Assembly (NCBI GenBank): GCA_022340845.1
Contig: JAJDNG010000249.1
Location: 1 to 33,429, forward strand
Length of the DNA: 33,429 nucleotides
Source of the DNA: Gammaproteobacteria bacterium
Lineage (GTDB): Bacteria > Pseudomonadota > Gammaproteobacteria > SZUA-152
Direction of reading: 5' to 3'
In this document: piece after piece, positions 7,187 to 17,194 of the stretch
Layout of the letters: the number at the start of each line of letters is the position of its first letter
Position numbering within the stretch: position 1 is the stretch's first letter
Notes under the pieces: generated by a model
The model's database searches: none
Seen by the model: the letters and a program-made list of their open reading frames with translations, nothing else
What the model was told of the DNA's origin: nothing
Translations under genes and position numbers: made by a program

Positions 7187-7930
7187 TCACGAAAATTTCC
7201 GCTGTCTCATGGCCTCATATAGGCAAATACCCGTGGCCACGGACACATTTAGGCTTGCCACCACGCCTTCCATGGGTAATTTGACCAGAAAATCGCATTT
7301 TTCCTTACTCAGACGGCGTAATCCCGAACCTTCCGCGCCTAAGGCAATTGCGACCGGCATGGCCAAATCCATTTGGTATAAGGATTGTTCGCCTTTGTCG
7401 TCCATGCCGATAATCCAGATGCCAGCTTTTTTCATCTGCTCCATGCTGCGAGCCAGATTGGTCACTTGCACTACGGGGACGTTGTGCAATGCGCCGCTGG
7501 CGACTTTAGCAACTGTGGCGGTAAGTCCCACGGCTTTGTCTTTAGGGATGATGATGGCATCCACGCCGGCACCATCGGCACTGCGCAAACAGGCTCCCAG
7601 GTTATGGGGGTCTTGAATGCCATCCAGGATTAGCAGCAATGCAGGGCCTTTGAGCGCATCGATCAACGCCATAAGATCGTTATCCGTCAGCGGCCCAGGC
7701 AATTTACAACGCGCGATCACACCTTGGTGGTTCACGCCCGGCAGGCGCTGGTCCAATTGCTCACGGGGAACTTCATGTGCTACCACGCCATGTTTTTTCG
7801 CCAGATGCTGAATCTCGGCGATCCGCTTGTCATGCCGGTTGCTGTCCAGCCAGATTTCAATAACAGCTTGTGGCGTTTGCGCAATGGCGGATTGAACGGC
7901 GTGCAGGCCGAAAATCAAATCGCTCTTCAT
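7187..7930 (-). CDS. rlmB: 23S rRNA (guanosine-2251-2'-O)-methyltransferase RlmB
   Basis: This SpoU-family enzyme uses S-adenosylmethionine to 2'-O-methylate G2251 in the 23S rRNA peptidyl-transferase loop. The 247-residue protein has an N-terminal substrate-binding domain (FGLHAVQSAI, residues about 7-16; VNHQGVIA) and the knotted SPOUT domain with the three usual motifs: DGIQDPHNLGACLRSADGAG, ALGAEGSGLRRL and the C-terminal LPMEGVVASLNVSVATGI. Length and motifs are canonical. It starts 17 bases after the rnr stop, in the widely conserved rnr-rlmB pair. Confidence 0.95.
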   Translation of the reverse strand: MKSDLIFGLHAVQSAIAQTPQAVIEIWLDSNRHDKRIAEIQHLAKKHGVVAHEVPREQLDQRLPGVNHQGVIARCKLPGPLTDNDLMALIDALKGPALLLILDGIQDPHNLGACLRSADGAGVDAIIIPKDKAVGLTATVAKVASGALHNVPVVQVTNLARSMEQMKKAGIWIIGMDDKGEQSLYQMDLAMPVAIALGAEGSGLRRLSKEKCDFLVKLPMEGVVASLNVSVATGICLYEAMRQRKFS

Positions 7931-7947
7931 GACTGCGTTAATCGCCG

Positions 7948-10428
7948 TTATCGGCGGCGCGCTTTAGGCTTCTGTCCTGATGCCGCTGGGCCGGATTTTT
8001 TCTTACTGGACTTTTTGTTACTGGACTTTTTGTTACTGGACTTTTTGCTACTGGACTTTTTGTTGACGGATTGTTTCTTGCTGGATTGTTTCTTAGACGA
8101 ATTCGGCGAACGATTTTCGGCATTTTTCGCTCCGACTTTGGATTTTTTCTTTGTGGTCATTTTTTCATTGGATTGGCGAGCAGATTTTTTGAAAGCCCGT
8201 TTTTTGGATTTTGATTTCGCCCCGCCCTCTTTTTCAGACACCCCTGTTGAAGAGCCATAGTCTTTCATCAATTCGAAATCGATCTTCTTCTCATCCAAAT
8301 CGACTCTCGCCACTCGGACCTGGACTTTGTCCGTCAAGCGAAATTGTTTGTTGGTCCGCTCGCCGATCAAGCTGCGCTTGACCGGGTCGAAATGATAATA
8401 GTCGCGTTTCAGCGAAGTTACGTGCACCAAGCCTTCGACGTAGATATCCTGTAGTTCCACAAACAGGCCAAAGCTAGTGACGCTGGTAATAATGCCGTCA
8501 AACTCCTCCCCGACTTTGTCCATCATGTATTCACACTTGAGCCAATCCATGACATCGCGGGTGGCTTCGTCGGCCCGGCGCTCGGTCATGGAGCAGGTCT
8601 CCCCCAGCGTTTGCATATCGTTGTAGCTATACACGAATTGCTCCGGACTTTTTCCGGACACCACATGTTTAATCGCCCGGTGGACCAGCAAATCGGGATA
8701 ACGGCGTATGGGTGAAGTAAAATGCGCATAAACATCCAACGCCAGGCCGAAATGGCCCAGGTTGTCGGGACTGTAAACCGCCTGATTCAGGCTTCGCAGC
8801 ATAACGGTTTGAATCAGATGCCAATCCGGTCGGTTTCTTACCTGCGCTAATAACTTACCATAGTGTTTGGGTTCCGGCTCGGACCCGCCGGCCATAGTGA
8901 GGCCCAAACTTTTTAAAAAATCGCGCAAATCAATCAACTTGTCTTCCGACGGTGCATCATGAACCCGGTACAACGTCGGCATGTCATTGGTGGCAAGAAA
9001 ATCGGCAGCGCAAACATTCGCGGTTATCATGCATTCTTCGATGATTCGGTGGGCGTCGTTTCTGCGCATCGGCACGATGCGTTCGATTTTTTTGTGTTCT
9101 CCAAATTCAATCACCGTTTCCGTGGTTTCAAATTCTATGGCTCCCCGGCGGTTGCGTTGCTTCAATAAGGCTTCAAATAAGGCGTTGAGATTTTCCAGGT
9201 GGGGAACCAATGGTTGGTGTTGTTTGCGCAATGCCTTATCGCCACCGAGCAATGCGGCGACATCATCATAAATCAAGCGTGCGTGAGAATGCATCACCGC
9301 CTCGAAAAAGCGATAATTTTTCACCCTCCCGGTATTGGAAATAACCATTTCACACACCATACACAGGCGGTTAACGTGTGGATTAATGGAACACAAGCCG
9401 TTGGACAAAATTTCCGGCAACATGGGAATGACCCGGCCGGGAAAGTACACAGAGTTACCGCGTTGCTGTGCTTCCACGTCCAATGCGATACCGGGCCGCA
9501 CATAATAAGAAACATCGGCAATGGCCACCAGCAAACGCCAGCCGTTGCCATGAGGTTCACAATACACAGCATCATCAAAATCTTTGGCATCGGCACCGTC
9601 TATGGTCACCAGGGGTAGGTGCCGAATGTCCTCGCGCCCCGCGAAAGCGTCTTCGGGGACCTCAGCAGAATACCGGCGAATTTCCTGCTCCACGGCTTCC
9701 GGCCAGAGATGCGGTATTTCGTGAGCGCGCACGGAAACATCGATCTCCATACCCGGAGCCATGTGCTCACCCAGGATTTCCACCACTTTGCCGATGGGCT
9801 GGCGCTGTTTGCTGGGCTGATCGATCAGTTCAGCGACGACTATTTGCCCGCCACTGGCCTGACCTTGATACTCCGGCGGGATTACGATGTCGTGGGTGAT
9901 GCGTTTATTGTCGGGCACTACGAAACCGATTCCGGATTCTTGGAAAAATCGCCCCACCACTTGGTGGGTGTTGCGTTCTAGGATTTCGACTATCGCACCT
10001 TCGCGGCGGCCACGCCGATCGATGCCCGACACGTGCGCCAGGACGCGGTCACGGTGAATCAATTGGCGCATTTGGCGGGCGGATAAAAACAAATCGTCGC
10101 TGCCATCGTCCGGCACCAAAAAGCCGAATCCATCCGGATGCGCCAACACGTGGCCGCAGATCAAATCCATTTTGTTCACCGGTCCATAACCATGGCGGCG
10201 ATTACGGATCAACTGACCGTCGCGCTCCATAGCCCGTAAGCGTCGCGCTAAGGCCTCGAGGTCTTGCTCCTCGTGATAATCCAAAACCTCCGCCAGTTGT
10301 TCCCTGGTAAGCGGTTTGCCTTCTTCGGCGAGAATTTCCAGGATAAATTCCCGGCTGGCCACTGGCCGGTCGTATTTTTGCGCTTCGCGCTGGGCGTGGG
10401 CGTCAGTCTTTTCTATTTTTGTGGGCAT
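7948..10428 (-). CDS. rnr: Ribonuclease R
   Basis: RNase R is a processive 3'-5' exoribonuclease that degrades structured RNA and takes part in rRNA and tmRNA quality control. The 826-residue protein has, in order: an N-terminal winged helix (about 20-95), cold-shock domains (about 95-240), the RNB catalytic domain with the acidic cluster DGADAKDFDD (277-286), an S1 domain (about 643-722), and a tail of about 100 residues rich in Lys and Ser. The tail ends in a tandem KSSNK array encoded by 15-bp repeats. A basic tail is normal for RNase R, but the repeat is unusually regular. It forms a unit with rlmB; a candidate promoter lies at 10468-10495. Confidence 0.96.
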   Translation of the reverse strand: MPTKIEKTDAHAQREAQKYDRPVASREFILEILAEEGKPLTREQLAEVLDYHEEQDLEALARRLRAMERDGQLIRNRRHGYGPVNKMDLICGHVLAHPDGFGFLVPDDGSDDLFLSARQMRQLIHRDRVLAHVSGIDRRGRREGAIVEILERNTHQVVGRFFQESGIGFVVPDNKRITHDIVIPPEYQGQASGGQIVVAELIDQPSKQRQPIGKVVEILGEHMAPGMEIDVSVRAHEIPHLWPEAVEQEIRRYSAEVPEDAFAGREDIRHLPLVTIDGADAKDFDDAVYCEPHGNGWRLLVAIADVSYYVRPGIALDVEAQQRGNSVYFPGRVIPMLPEILSNGLCSINPHVNRLCMVCEMVISNTGRVKNYRFFEAVMHSHARLIYDDVAALLGGDKALRKQHQPLVPHLENLNALFEALLKQRNRRGAIEFETTETVIEFGEHKKIERIVPMRRNDAHRIIEECMITANVCAADFLATNDMPTLYRVHDAPSEDKLIDLRDFLKSLGLTMAGGSEPEPKHYGKLLAQVRNRPDWHLIQTVMLRSLNQAVYSPDNLGHFGLALDVYAHFTSPIRRYPDLLVHRAIKHVVSGKSPEQFVYSYNDMQTLGETCSMTERRADEATRDVMDWLKCEYMMDKVGEEFDGIITSVTSFGLFVELQDIYVEGLVHVTSLKRDYYHFDPVKRSLIGERTNKQFRLTDKVQVRVARVDLDEKKIDFELMKDYGSSTGVSEKEGGAKSKSKKRAFKKSARQSNEKMTTKKKSKVGAKNAENRSPNSSKKQSSKKQSVNKKSSSKKSSNKKSSNKKSSKKKSGPAASGQKPKARRR
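8003..8062. repeat. 15-bp tandem repeat in the rnr 3' end
   Basis: Four nearly perfect 15-bp copies (plus strand TTACTGGACTTTTTG, the last with one change) are followed by diverged copies to about 8097. The unit is a multiple of three, so the frame is kept and each copy adds Lys-Ser-Ser-Asn-Lys or a variant to the basic tail of RNase R. Copy number can change without a frameshift. Confidence 0.95.
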
Positions 10429-10467
10429 GTAGTATTCTTTTTTCTGGGTTATTTCAGTATGAGTTGT

Positions 10468-10495
10468 ATTCTAGGTTATTTTTATTGGGTGTGAA
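10468..10495 (-). promoter_or_regulatory. Candidate rnr promoter
   Basis: On the minus strand, TTCACA and TAGAAT are 16 bases apart, about 40 bases upstream of the rnr ATG. It lies back to back with the tRNA-Leu promoter, so the two units diverge. Confidence 0.4.
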
Positions 10496-10508
10496 GGAAT
10501 AAGATGTA

Positions 10509-10537
10509 TTGACAATGGTAGAGGCTATCGGTACAGT
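10509..10537 (+). promoter_or_regulatory. Strong sigma-70 promoter for tRNA-Leu
   Basis: A perfect -35 (TTGACA) and a -10 (TACAGT) are spaced by 17 bases and followed by a GC-rich discriminator (GGCCGGCC). The first base of the tRNA lies 27 bases past the -10. The GC-rich discriminator is typical of stable-RNA promoters under stringent control. Confidence 0.75.
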
Positions 10538-10563
10538 GGCCGGCCTTCACCATTGCCAACCAT

Positions 10564-10650
10564 GCCGAGGTGGCGAAATTGGTAGACGCGCTAGCTTCAG
10601 GTGCTAGTGGGGGAAACCCCGTGGAGGTTCAAGTCCTCTCCTCGGCACCA
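10564..10650 (+). tRNA. tRNA-Leu (anticodon CAG)
   Basis: This is an 87-nt class II tRNA reading CUG codons. The acceptor arms GCCGAGG and CCTCGGC pair fully, and the CCA end is encoded (10648-10650). The anticodon CAG is at 10598-10600 within a CTAGC/GCTAG stem. There is a long variable arm (GGGG/CCCC) and a T-arm with GTTCAAG. It lies on the plus strand between two minus-strand units, divergent from rnr and facing the 3' end of purA. No clear terminator follows, apart from a weak AT-rich inverted repeat (GCTTTTAA/TTAAAAGC) about 100 bases downstream. Confidence 0.97.
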
Positions 10651-10843
10651 ATTATTTCTTCCCTTTCGCACAGTACGCGCTACGCCACGTATATCGTGCC
10701 TGCCCCGTCAATGTAAGCCATGATTTGCTCACTTGGTTATATCATTGTGCTTTTAAGCTATTGATTATTCTTGTTTTAAAAGCTTATCTCGCGATCAAGG
10801 CCGACTCGCGACGGCCCGGCACGGGTTGTGGCCATCGATCGGT

Positions 10844-12145
<1,302 letters not shown>

Positions 12146-13327
12146 TCACTTTATTTTCTCAACAATCCATTGGCCGCTGCGCGATACGATCTGACGATCA
12201 CAATCGAGGTCTTTCGCGCCACCCGCTTGACCTGATAACTGCGCCACCACCCGCTCACCGCTTTGTCGAAGTTCTTTGATTTTTTGCTGTAAAGCCGGGT
12301 CGGAATCCGCAGGCGCAAATATAGCATTTTTTGACTGCTCAGAGGCCATTCCCCACTTCATCAAACTTCTCAAATCCGCGCTGAATCCAGTCGCCGGCCG
12401 GGCTCGCCCAAAATAACGGCCAATGTTGTCGTAGCGCCCGCCCTGGGCGATGGATTGCCCCACGCCGGATTTGTAAGCAGCGAATACGATGCCGGTATGA
12501 TACTGTATGCCCCGCACTTCCGCTAAATCGCAATGCAAGGAAATTTCAGGATAGCGACTTTGCATTTGCTCGGCCACCTGGGTCATGTCATCGATGGCTT
12601 GATGCACATCGTCGCTGGCCGCTTGGAGTTTTTTGCGCGCCTCACTTAAAACGTCCATATCGCCATTCAACCAGGCCAGCTCCAAAAGCATCTGTCGTAT
12701 GCCGTTTTCAATGGATACGGAAGCCAAATAGTCGGTGATATCAGGCACGGATTTGCGCTGCAGCGCATCGAAAAGCTCGTTTTTTTGTTCCTGATTCAAT
12801 CCCGCTTGTGCCGCCAATCCCTGGAAGATCCCCACATGCCCGATATCGATATAAACGTCTTGCAGTCCAGCCAGAGCCAGTGTTTCCAACATCAAACTCA
12901 GCATTTCCACGTCGCTCTCATGGCCGTTGTGCCCGTAGAGCTCAGCACCGATTTGCACCACACTACGGGAGCTGGCGAAATCATCACTTTGCGTGCGCAA
13001 TACGGTACCGATATAGCACAACCTTGTTGGTGCTTCCCTGCGCAAGCGGTGGGCATCGATACGCGCGACCTGGGGCGTCATATCCGCCCGTACGCCCATG
13101 AGCCGGCCACTGCGCTGGTCAATTAGTTTGAAGGTTTGTACATCCAGGTCGGAGCCAACACCGGTGAGAAGAGATTCAACGTATTCGACAAACGGCGGGA
13201 TAACCAGATCGTAGCCCCAGGCTTGATACAAATCCAACAGTCGCCGTCTCAGGTCTTCGAGGATTCGTGCCTCGTCGGGCAGCAGTTCATCAATCCCTTC
13301 CGGGAGTAGCCAGCGGTCACTTTTCAT
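12146..13327 (-). CDS. hisZ: ATP phosphoribosyltransferase regulatory subunit HisZ
   Basis: HisZ is a catalytically inactive HisRS paralogue that assembles with short-form HisG in the first step of histidine synthesis, so the genome should encode a short HisG elsewhere. The protein is 393 residues from the ATG at 13327 and begins MKSDRWLLPEGIDELLP, like other HisZ proteins. A TTG seven codons upstream (13348) also keeps the frame. Neither has a good ribosome binding site. Class II synthetase features remain: a motif 2-like RADMTPQVARIDAHR, and the C-terminal GGRYDNIGRYFGRARPATGFS. The anticodon-binding domain of true HisRS is missing, as expected. Confidence 0.93.
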   Translation of the reverse strand: MKSDRWLLPEGIDELLPDEARILEDLRRRLLDLYQAWGYDLVIPPFVEYVESLLTGVGSDLDVQTFKLIDQRSGRLMGVRADMTPQVARIDAHRLRREAPTRLCYIGTVLRTQSDDFASSRSVVQIGAELYGHNGHESDVEMLSLMLETLALAGLQDVYIDIGHVGIFQGLAAQAGLNQEQKNELFDALQRKSVPDITDYLASVSIENGIRQMLLELAWLNGDMDVLSEARKKLQAASDDVHQAIDDMTQVAEQMQSRYPEISLHCDLAEVRGIQYHTGIVFAAYKSGVGQSIAQGGRYDNIGRYFGRARPATGFSADLRSLMKWGMASEQSKNAIFAPADSDPALQQKIKELRQSGERVVAQLSGQAGGAKDLDCDRQIVSRSGQWIVEKIK

Positions 13328-13386
13328 AGCTATTAAATCGTAACTCAAACGTTTTCTATCTTTACGTCTTTATTTTAGTATTACCA

Positions 13387-13572
13387 TCAATTAATCAAAT
13401 ACAACACGATCACGCCAATGATCATACTGGATAAGCCTCCGAACCGCAGTTGACGATCGTCCATTTGCGCCATCATGATCAGCGCCTTACGTATTCCGGT
13501 CGGATTCAGAAACGGTAAAATCCCCTCGATCACCAACATCAGCGCCAGCGCTACTAAAATGTCATGCCACAT
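13387..13572 (-). CDS. DUF2065 (YjeT-like) small membrane protein
   Basis: This 61-residue protein has two hydrophobic segments (about 4-22 and 44-60) around a short basic loop containing NPTGIRKAL. Length, layout and position next to hflKC and hisZ-purA fit DUF2065, known as YjeT in E. coli. The function is unknown; the neighbours suggest a link to the HflK-HflC-FtsH membrane complex, which is inference. The start region is unusual: the 15 bases spanning the ATG are duplicated 17 bases upstream, out of frame, and there is no Shine-Dalgarno. Confidence 0.85.
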   Translation of the reverse strand: MWHDILVALALMLVIEGILPFLNPTGIRKALIMMAQMDDRQLRFGGLSSMIIGVIVLYLIN

Positions 13573-13590
13573 AGAATGTCATGCCACATA
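13559..13590. repeat. 15-bp duplication spanning the DUF2065 start codon
   Basis: ATGTCATGCCACATA occurs at 13559-13573 and 13576-13590. On the minus strand each copy contains ATGTGGCATGACAT, so the start codon plus four codons are repeated. The period of 17 puts the upstream copy in another frame, where it opens an 11-codon frame that ends just inside the gene. Confidence 0.95.
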
Positions 13591-13605
13591 AAATATCAGT
13601 ACACA

Positions 13606-13657
13606 GTAAAAGGCAGCCATTCCGCGAGTTAAGTCTGTCACGGGAATGAGCTGCCTT
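13606..13657 (-). terminator. Terminator after hflC
   Basis: In the minus direction AAGGCAGC pairs with GCTGCCTT, continuing into ATTCC/GGAAT across a small internal loop, and the sequence then runs into TTTTAC. It is placed about 50 bases beyond the hflC stop and before the DUF2065 gene, so hflX-hflK-hflC probably ends here, at least in part. Confidence 0.7.
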
Positions 13658-13705
13658 GGATTATCGATTTTTGAAGTGTTTGTTAGTACCAGTTAACTGA
13701 ATCGG

Positions 13706-14560
13706 CTATTTAAAATATTTGAAAAATTCCGAATCAGGTTCCAGCACTAGCATATCCCCTTTGTCCGCAAATGTTTTTCGGTATGCACTCAGGCTGCGAT
13801 ACAACGCATAGAATTCTTTATCCTGATTATAAGCATCGGCGTAAATTTTTGCTGCGGCGCCATCGCCTTCACCGCGAATAGTCTGCGCCTCGCGATAGGC
13901 TTCTGCTATCAGCACCGTCCTGCGACGATCGGCATCCGCGCGAATGATTTCCGCCGCCTCCGCACCACGGGCCCTCAAGTCTTTAGCCACCCGCAATCGT
14001 TCGGCTTCCATCCGTCGGTATACCGAGTCACTGATTTCTTTGGCCAAATCGATACGTTTGATTCGCACATCCACCAAGTCGATACCAAACGTCTTAGCCT
14101 GCTCGTTGGCTTGCTCGGTCAAAATATTCATGATTTCCATACGTTCGCCGGATACCACTTCCTGGATGGTGCGTTTACCGAACTCACCGCGCAGACCGTC
14201 TTTGATGATTTGCGACAAGCGGGAGTTCGCCGTATTGGGGTCACCGCCGGTGGACGTGAAATAACGTTCTACATCACCAATGCGCCATTTAACAAATGCA
14301 TCGACAATGACGTTCTTTTTCTCGCTGGTTAAATAGCGTTCCGGCTCGGCATCCAGAGTTTGGATACGCGCATCAAATGTGCGCACGTTATTGACGAACG
14401 GCATTTTAAAATACAGTCCCGGGGTAAAATCCGTTTTAACAATCTCCCCCAAGCGGAATAAAATGGCTTTTTCCCGCTCGTGTACGGTAAACATAGAAAA
14501 CGAACCGACAACAAGCAATGCCAATATGACGATGCTACCGAGTAATTTAGCCTGTCCCAT
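13706..14560 (-). CDS. hflC: HflC, modulator of FtsH protease
   Basis: HflC is an SPFH/prohibitin-family membrane protein that forms the large periplasmic HflK-HflC cage around the FtsH protease. The 284-residue protein has one N-terminal transmembrane helix (about residues 8-26), the SPFH domain (VHEREKAILFRLGEI onward), and a long helical region rich in Ala, Arg and Glu (about 180-240) containing AEAYREAQTIRGEGDGAA, as in the family. Its start overlaps the hflK stop by one base (TAATG), so the pair is translationally coupled. Confidence 0.95.
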   Translation of the reverse strand: MGQAKLLGSIVILALLVVGSFSMFTVHEREKAILFRLGEIVKTDFTPGLYFKMPFVNNVRTFDARIQTLDAEPERYLTSEKKNVIVDAFVKWRIGDVERYFTSTGGDPNTANSRLSQIIKDGLRGEFGKRTIQEVVSGERMEIMNILTEQANEQAKTFGIDLVDVRIKRIDLAKEISDSVYRRMEAERLRVAKDLRARGAEAAEIIRADADRRRTVLIAEAYREAQTIRGEGDGAAAKIYADAYNQDKEFYALYRSLSAYRKTFADKGDMLVLEPDSEFFKYFK

Positions 14561-15750
14561 TAACGTTCTCCTCGTCGAATAACTTCACGGCGGCGTGGTT
14601 CCGTCGTTTGATTCGTGGCAGGTGGTACAGAATCCATATTGCGTGGCGCCTGCGTAGTAACCGGAGTACGCTGTTCCATTAATCGATCAAGAGGTAAATA
14701 GATAAGATTGTTACCGCCTTTCACATCCACCATAATCTTGCTGGATTTGACCATCACGGATTCGACGGTCTCCAGATAAAGGCGTTTACGGGTCACTTCA
14801 GGGGCTTTTTTGTATTCTGTAAGCAAATTCAAGAACCGGGCCGTTTCACCTTGCGCCTCGGCAATGACTTGCTCTTTGTAACCGTTGGCTTCGGCTATGT
14901 CTCTGGCGGCCCGGCCTTGCGCTTTGGGAATAATGTCGTTGGCGTAGGCTTCAGCCTCGTTTTTCAACCGCACATTGTCCTCGCGGGCCTTAACCGCATC
15001 ATCAAACGCGGCTTGCACAGCTTCCGGCGGCTGGGCGTCCTGCATGTTGACACTGGTGATCTCCAAACCCGTTTGGTAACGATCAAGAATTTCCTGCGTT
15101 AAATCGTGCACCCGCCGGGCGATCTCGGTTCGTCCTTCAGTGATGACGAATTCCATTTTATTTTTACCAATAATTTCTCGCACGGCGCTTTCTGTGGATT
15201 GACGCAAAGTGATATCCGGATCTTTGATTTTGAATAAATAGTCACTGGCATTCTTGACTTTGTATTGTACCGCCAGCTGAACATCGACAATGTTTTCGTC
15301 CTGAGTCAGCATCAGTGACTCCCTTTCCACCGGTGCGCTGGTCTGGCGAGTTGAGCCGCCAGAGCGGTACCCGATGGTGGCATCCCGGATAGTGGATATA
15401 TCCACTTCATCAACACTTTGGATGAAGCGGGGATACCAATGTGGACCCGGTAACGTGGTCTCTTTATAGGCACCAAACTGCAACACCACGCCACGCTTGC
15501 CTTCTTCAATGATATAAATGCCGGAAAGCCCCCAGGCGACCACGGCGACGATCACAATCAGGCCGATACCAACCGACCCGCCTTTGCCGCTGCCCGCGCC
15601 ACCACCACCCCCGCCTTTCTTACCGCCAAACAGGGAACCGAATTTATCTTGCATTTTTTTAACAACTTCATCCAAGTCCGGTGGGCCTTGATCGCGGCCA
15701 CCGCCCCATGGGTCTTTATTTCCGGAACCTCCCGGTTCGTTCCAGGCCAT
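14560..15750 (-). CDS. hflK: HflK, modulator of FtsH protease
   Basis: HflK is the partner of HflC in the SPFH complex that limits access of membrane substrates to FtsH. The 396-residue protein has a Pro/Gly-rich cytoplasmic N-terminus (MAWNEPGGSGNKDPWGGG, then a poly-Gly stretch near residues 42-58), one transmembrane helix (about 60-80), the SPFH domain starting at EEGKRGVVLQFG, a long coiled region with EAQGETARFL, and an Arg-rich tail. The length is close to E. coli HflK. The gene lies between hflX and hflC. Confidence 0.95.
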   Translation of the reverse strand: MAWNEPGGSGNKDPWGGGRDQGPPDLDEVVKKMQDKFGSLFGGKKGGGGGGAGSGKGGSVGIGLIVIVAVVAWGLSGIYIIEEGKRGVVLQFGAYKETTLPGPHWYPRFIQSVDEVDISTIRDATIGYRSGGSTRQTSAPVERESLMLTQDENIVDVQLAVQYKVKNASDYLFKIKDPDITLRQSTESAVREIIGKNKMEFVITEGRTEIARRVHDLTQEILDRYQTGLEITSVNMQDAQPPEAVQAAFDDAVKAREDNVRLKNEAEAYANDIIPKAQGRAARDIAEANGYKEQVIAEAQGETARFLNLLTEYKKAPEVTRKRLYLETVESVMVKSSKIMVDVKGGNNLIYLPLDRLMEQRTPVTTQAPRNMDSVPPATNQTTEPRRREVIRRGER

Positions 15751-15830
15751 TCAATTACTCCATTTTTTTGTGTACGTTAAACAGATGGATTGCTGCACAG
15801 GCAAAACCTGAATTTTAGGGGCCTTAGCCA

Positions 15831-17174
15831 CTAGCCGCAATAGTTAATTAATTTTCCCGTCGAATCTTGGGCATACCCAATGTCAATGACCCCATATTGC
15901 AGTAGCAACATATCCAGGTCTTTTTGCTCCAAAACAACTTCCAACAAGACATTACCATTGTCCGCGTGCTGTTCCTGGATTACCTTGGCTATTTGATAGA
16001 CTTTCGCCCGTGCTTTGCCTTCTCCGGCGTCAACACGCAACCAGGTTTTTACCAGATCGCTGCGAAAATACTCTTCCAAAACCTGGCTTAATAACTCCAA
16101 CCCCAGTTTTTTCTGCGCAGATATCCACACACGCTTGACGTTACCTTGTGGATCTCGATCAATTCGCGGCGACAGATCTTTATCTATTAAATCCAGTTTG
16201 TTAAACACTTCAATCTGCGGAATATCCTGAGCGTCAATTTCTTTGAGCACGGAATTCACTTGCTGAATATTATCCGCATAATTTTCGTCACTGGCGTCCA
16301 CAACGTGTAATAACAAATCGGCCTGACGCGTTTCTTCCAGGGTCGAACGAAATGCCTCCACTAAATCATGGGGGAGCTGGCGTATAAATCCAACCGTATC
16401 GGCTAATATCACTGGATCTCCGTTGGTTAATTCAATACGGCGTAATGTCGGGTCCAGTGTGGCGAACAATTGATCAGCTGCGTAAACGTGTGATTGGGTC
16501 AACCGATTGAATAATGTAGACTTGCCAGCATTGGTATACCCAACCAAAGACACCGTGGGAATCTCCGCTTTTTGGCGGGAACGCCGGCCTTGACCACGGC
16601 TGTTACGGACTTTTTGCAGTCGCTTTTTCAGTTGTTTGATACGATCGCCCAATAACCGACGGTCTGTTTCCAGCTGGGTTTCCCCAGGGCCTCTTAATCC
16701 TATACCACCTTTTTGACGCTCCAAGTGCGTCCAGCCTCGAACCAGCCGGGTGGAGAGGTGCTGCAGTTGCGCTAATTCGACTTGCAACCGGCCCTCATGA
16801 GACGTGGCGCGTTGGGCAAAGATATCCAGGATTAATCCTGTTCTGTCCAGTACCCTGCACTGTAAAAACCGTTCGAGATTGCGTTCTTGCGCTGGTGTCA
16901 GAGTGTGATTAACCAGCACCAGATCCGCGTTTTCCTGTTGCAAAACTGCCTGAATTTCGGTCGCTTTGGCTTCTCCGATCAGAAACTTGGGCTCGGGGGA
17001 ACGTCTGGAACAGGTAATGGAAGCAACGGGAATTGCGCCCGCTGAGACGGCCAATTCTCGAAACTCTTCAATTTGATCCTCATCGATCCGGGAAAGGAAA
17101 TTAACTTGGACAAGAACTGCCCGTTCTCCCGTTTGGGGACGTTCAAACAACGGCAACGCCCCCTGAAGAATCAA
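15831..17174 (-). CDS. hflX: Ribosome-associated GTPase HflX
   Basis: HflX is a GTPase that binds the 50S subunit and splits stalled ribosomes under stress. The protein is up to 447 residues: an N-terminal HflX domain (GEAKATEIQ; NLERFLQCRVLDRTGLILDIF), a linker helix with GIGLRGPGETQLETDRR, and the G domain with GYTNAGKSTLFN (G1), DTVGFIRQLPHDL (G3) and NKLD (G4). There is no ATG start. The TTG at 17174 lacks a ribosome binding site. A TTG at 17150 is preceded at eight bases by CAGGGGG and gives a start like that of E. coli HflX, so 17150 is the likelier start. It follows hfq closely. Confidence 0.94.
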   Translation of the reverse strand: MILQGALPLFERPQTGERAVLVQVNFLSRIDEDQIEEFRELAVSAGAIPVASITCSRRSPEPKFLIGEAKATEIQAVLQQENADLVLVNHTLTPAQERNLERFLQCRVLDRTGLILDIFAQRATSHEGRLQVELAQLQHLSTRLVRGWTHLERQKGGIGLRGPGETQLETDRRLLGDRIKQLKKRLQKVRNSRGQGRRSRQKAEIPTVSLVGYTNAGKSTLFNRLTQSHVYAADQLFATLDPTLRRIELTNGDPVILADTVGFIRQLPHDLVEAFRSTLEETRQADLLLHVVDASDENYADNIQQVNSVLKEIDAQDIPQIEVFNKLDLIDKDLSPRIDRDPQGNVKRVWISAQKKLGLELLSQVLEEYFRSDLVKTWLRVDAGEGKARAKVYQIAKVIQEQHADNGNVLLEVVLEQKDLDMLLLQYGVIDIGYAQDSTGKLINYCG

Positions 17175-17194
17175 TTTCTATACGCAAAAGTTGA

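Noticed and set aside
10735-10777. AT-rich inverted repeat as a terminator of tRNA-Leu or purA
   Set aside because: GCTTTTAA/TTAAAAGC has a 20-base loop and weak stem; too poor to call.
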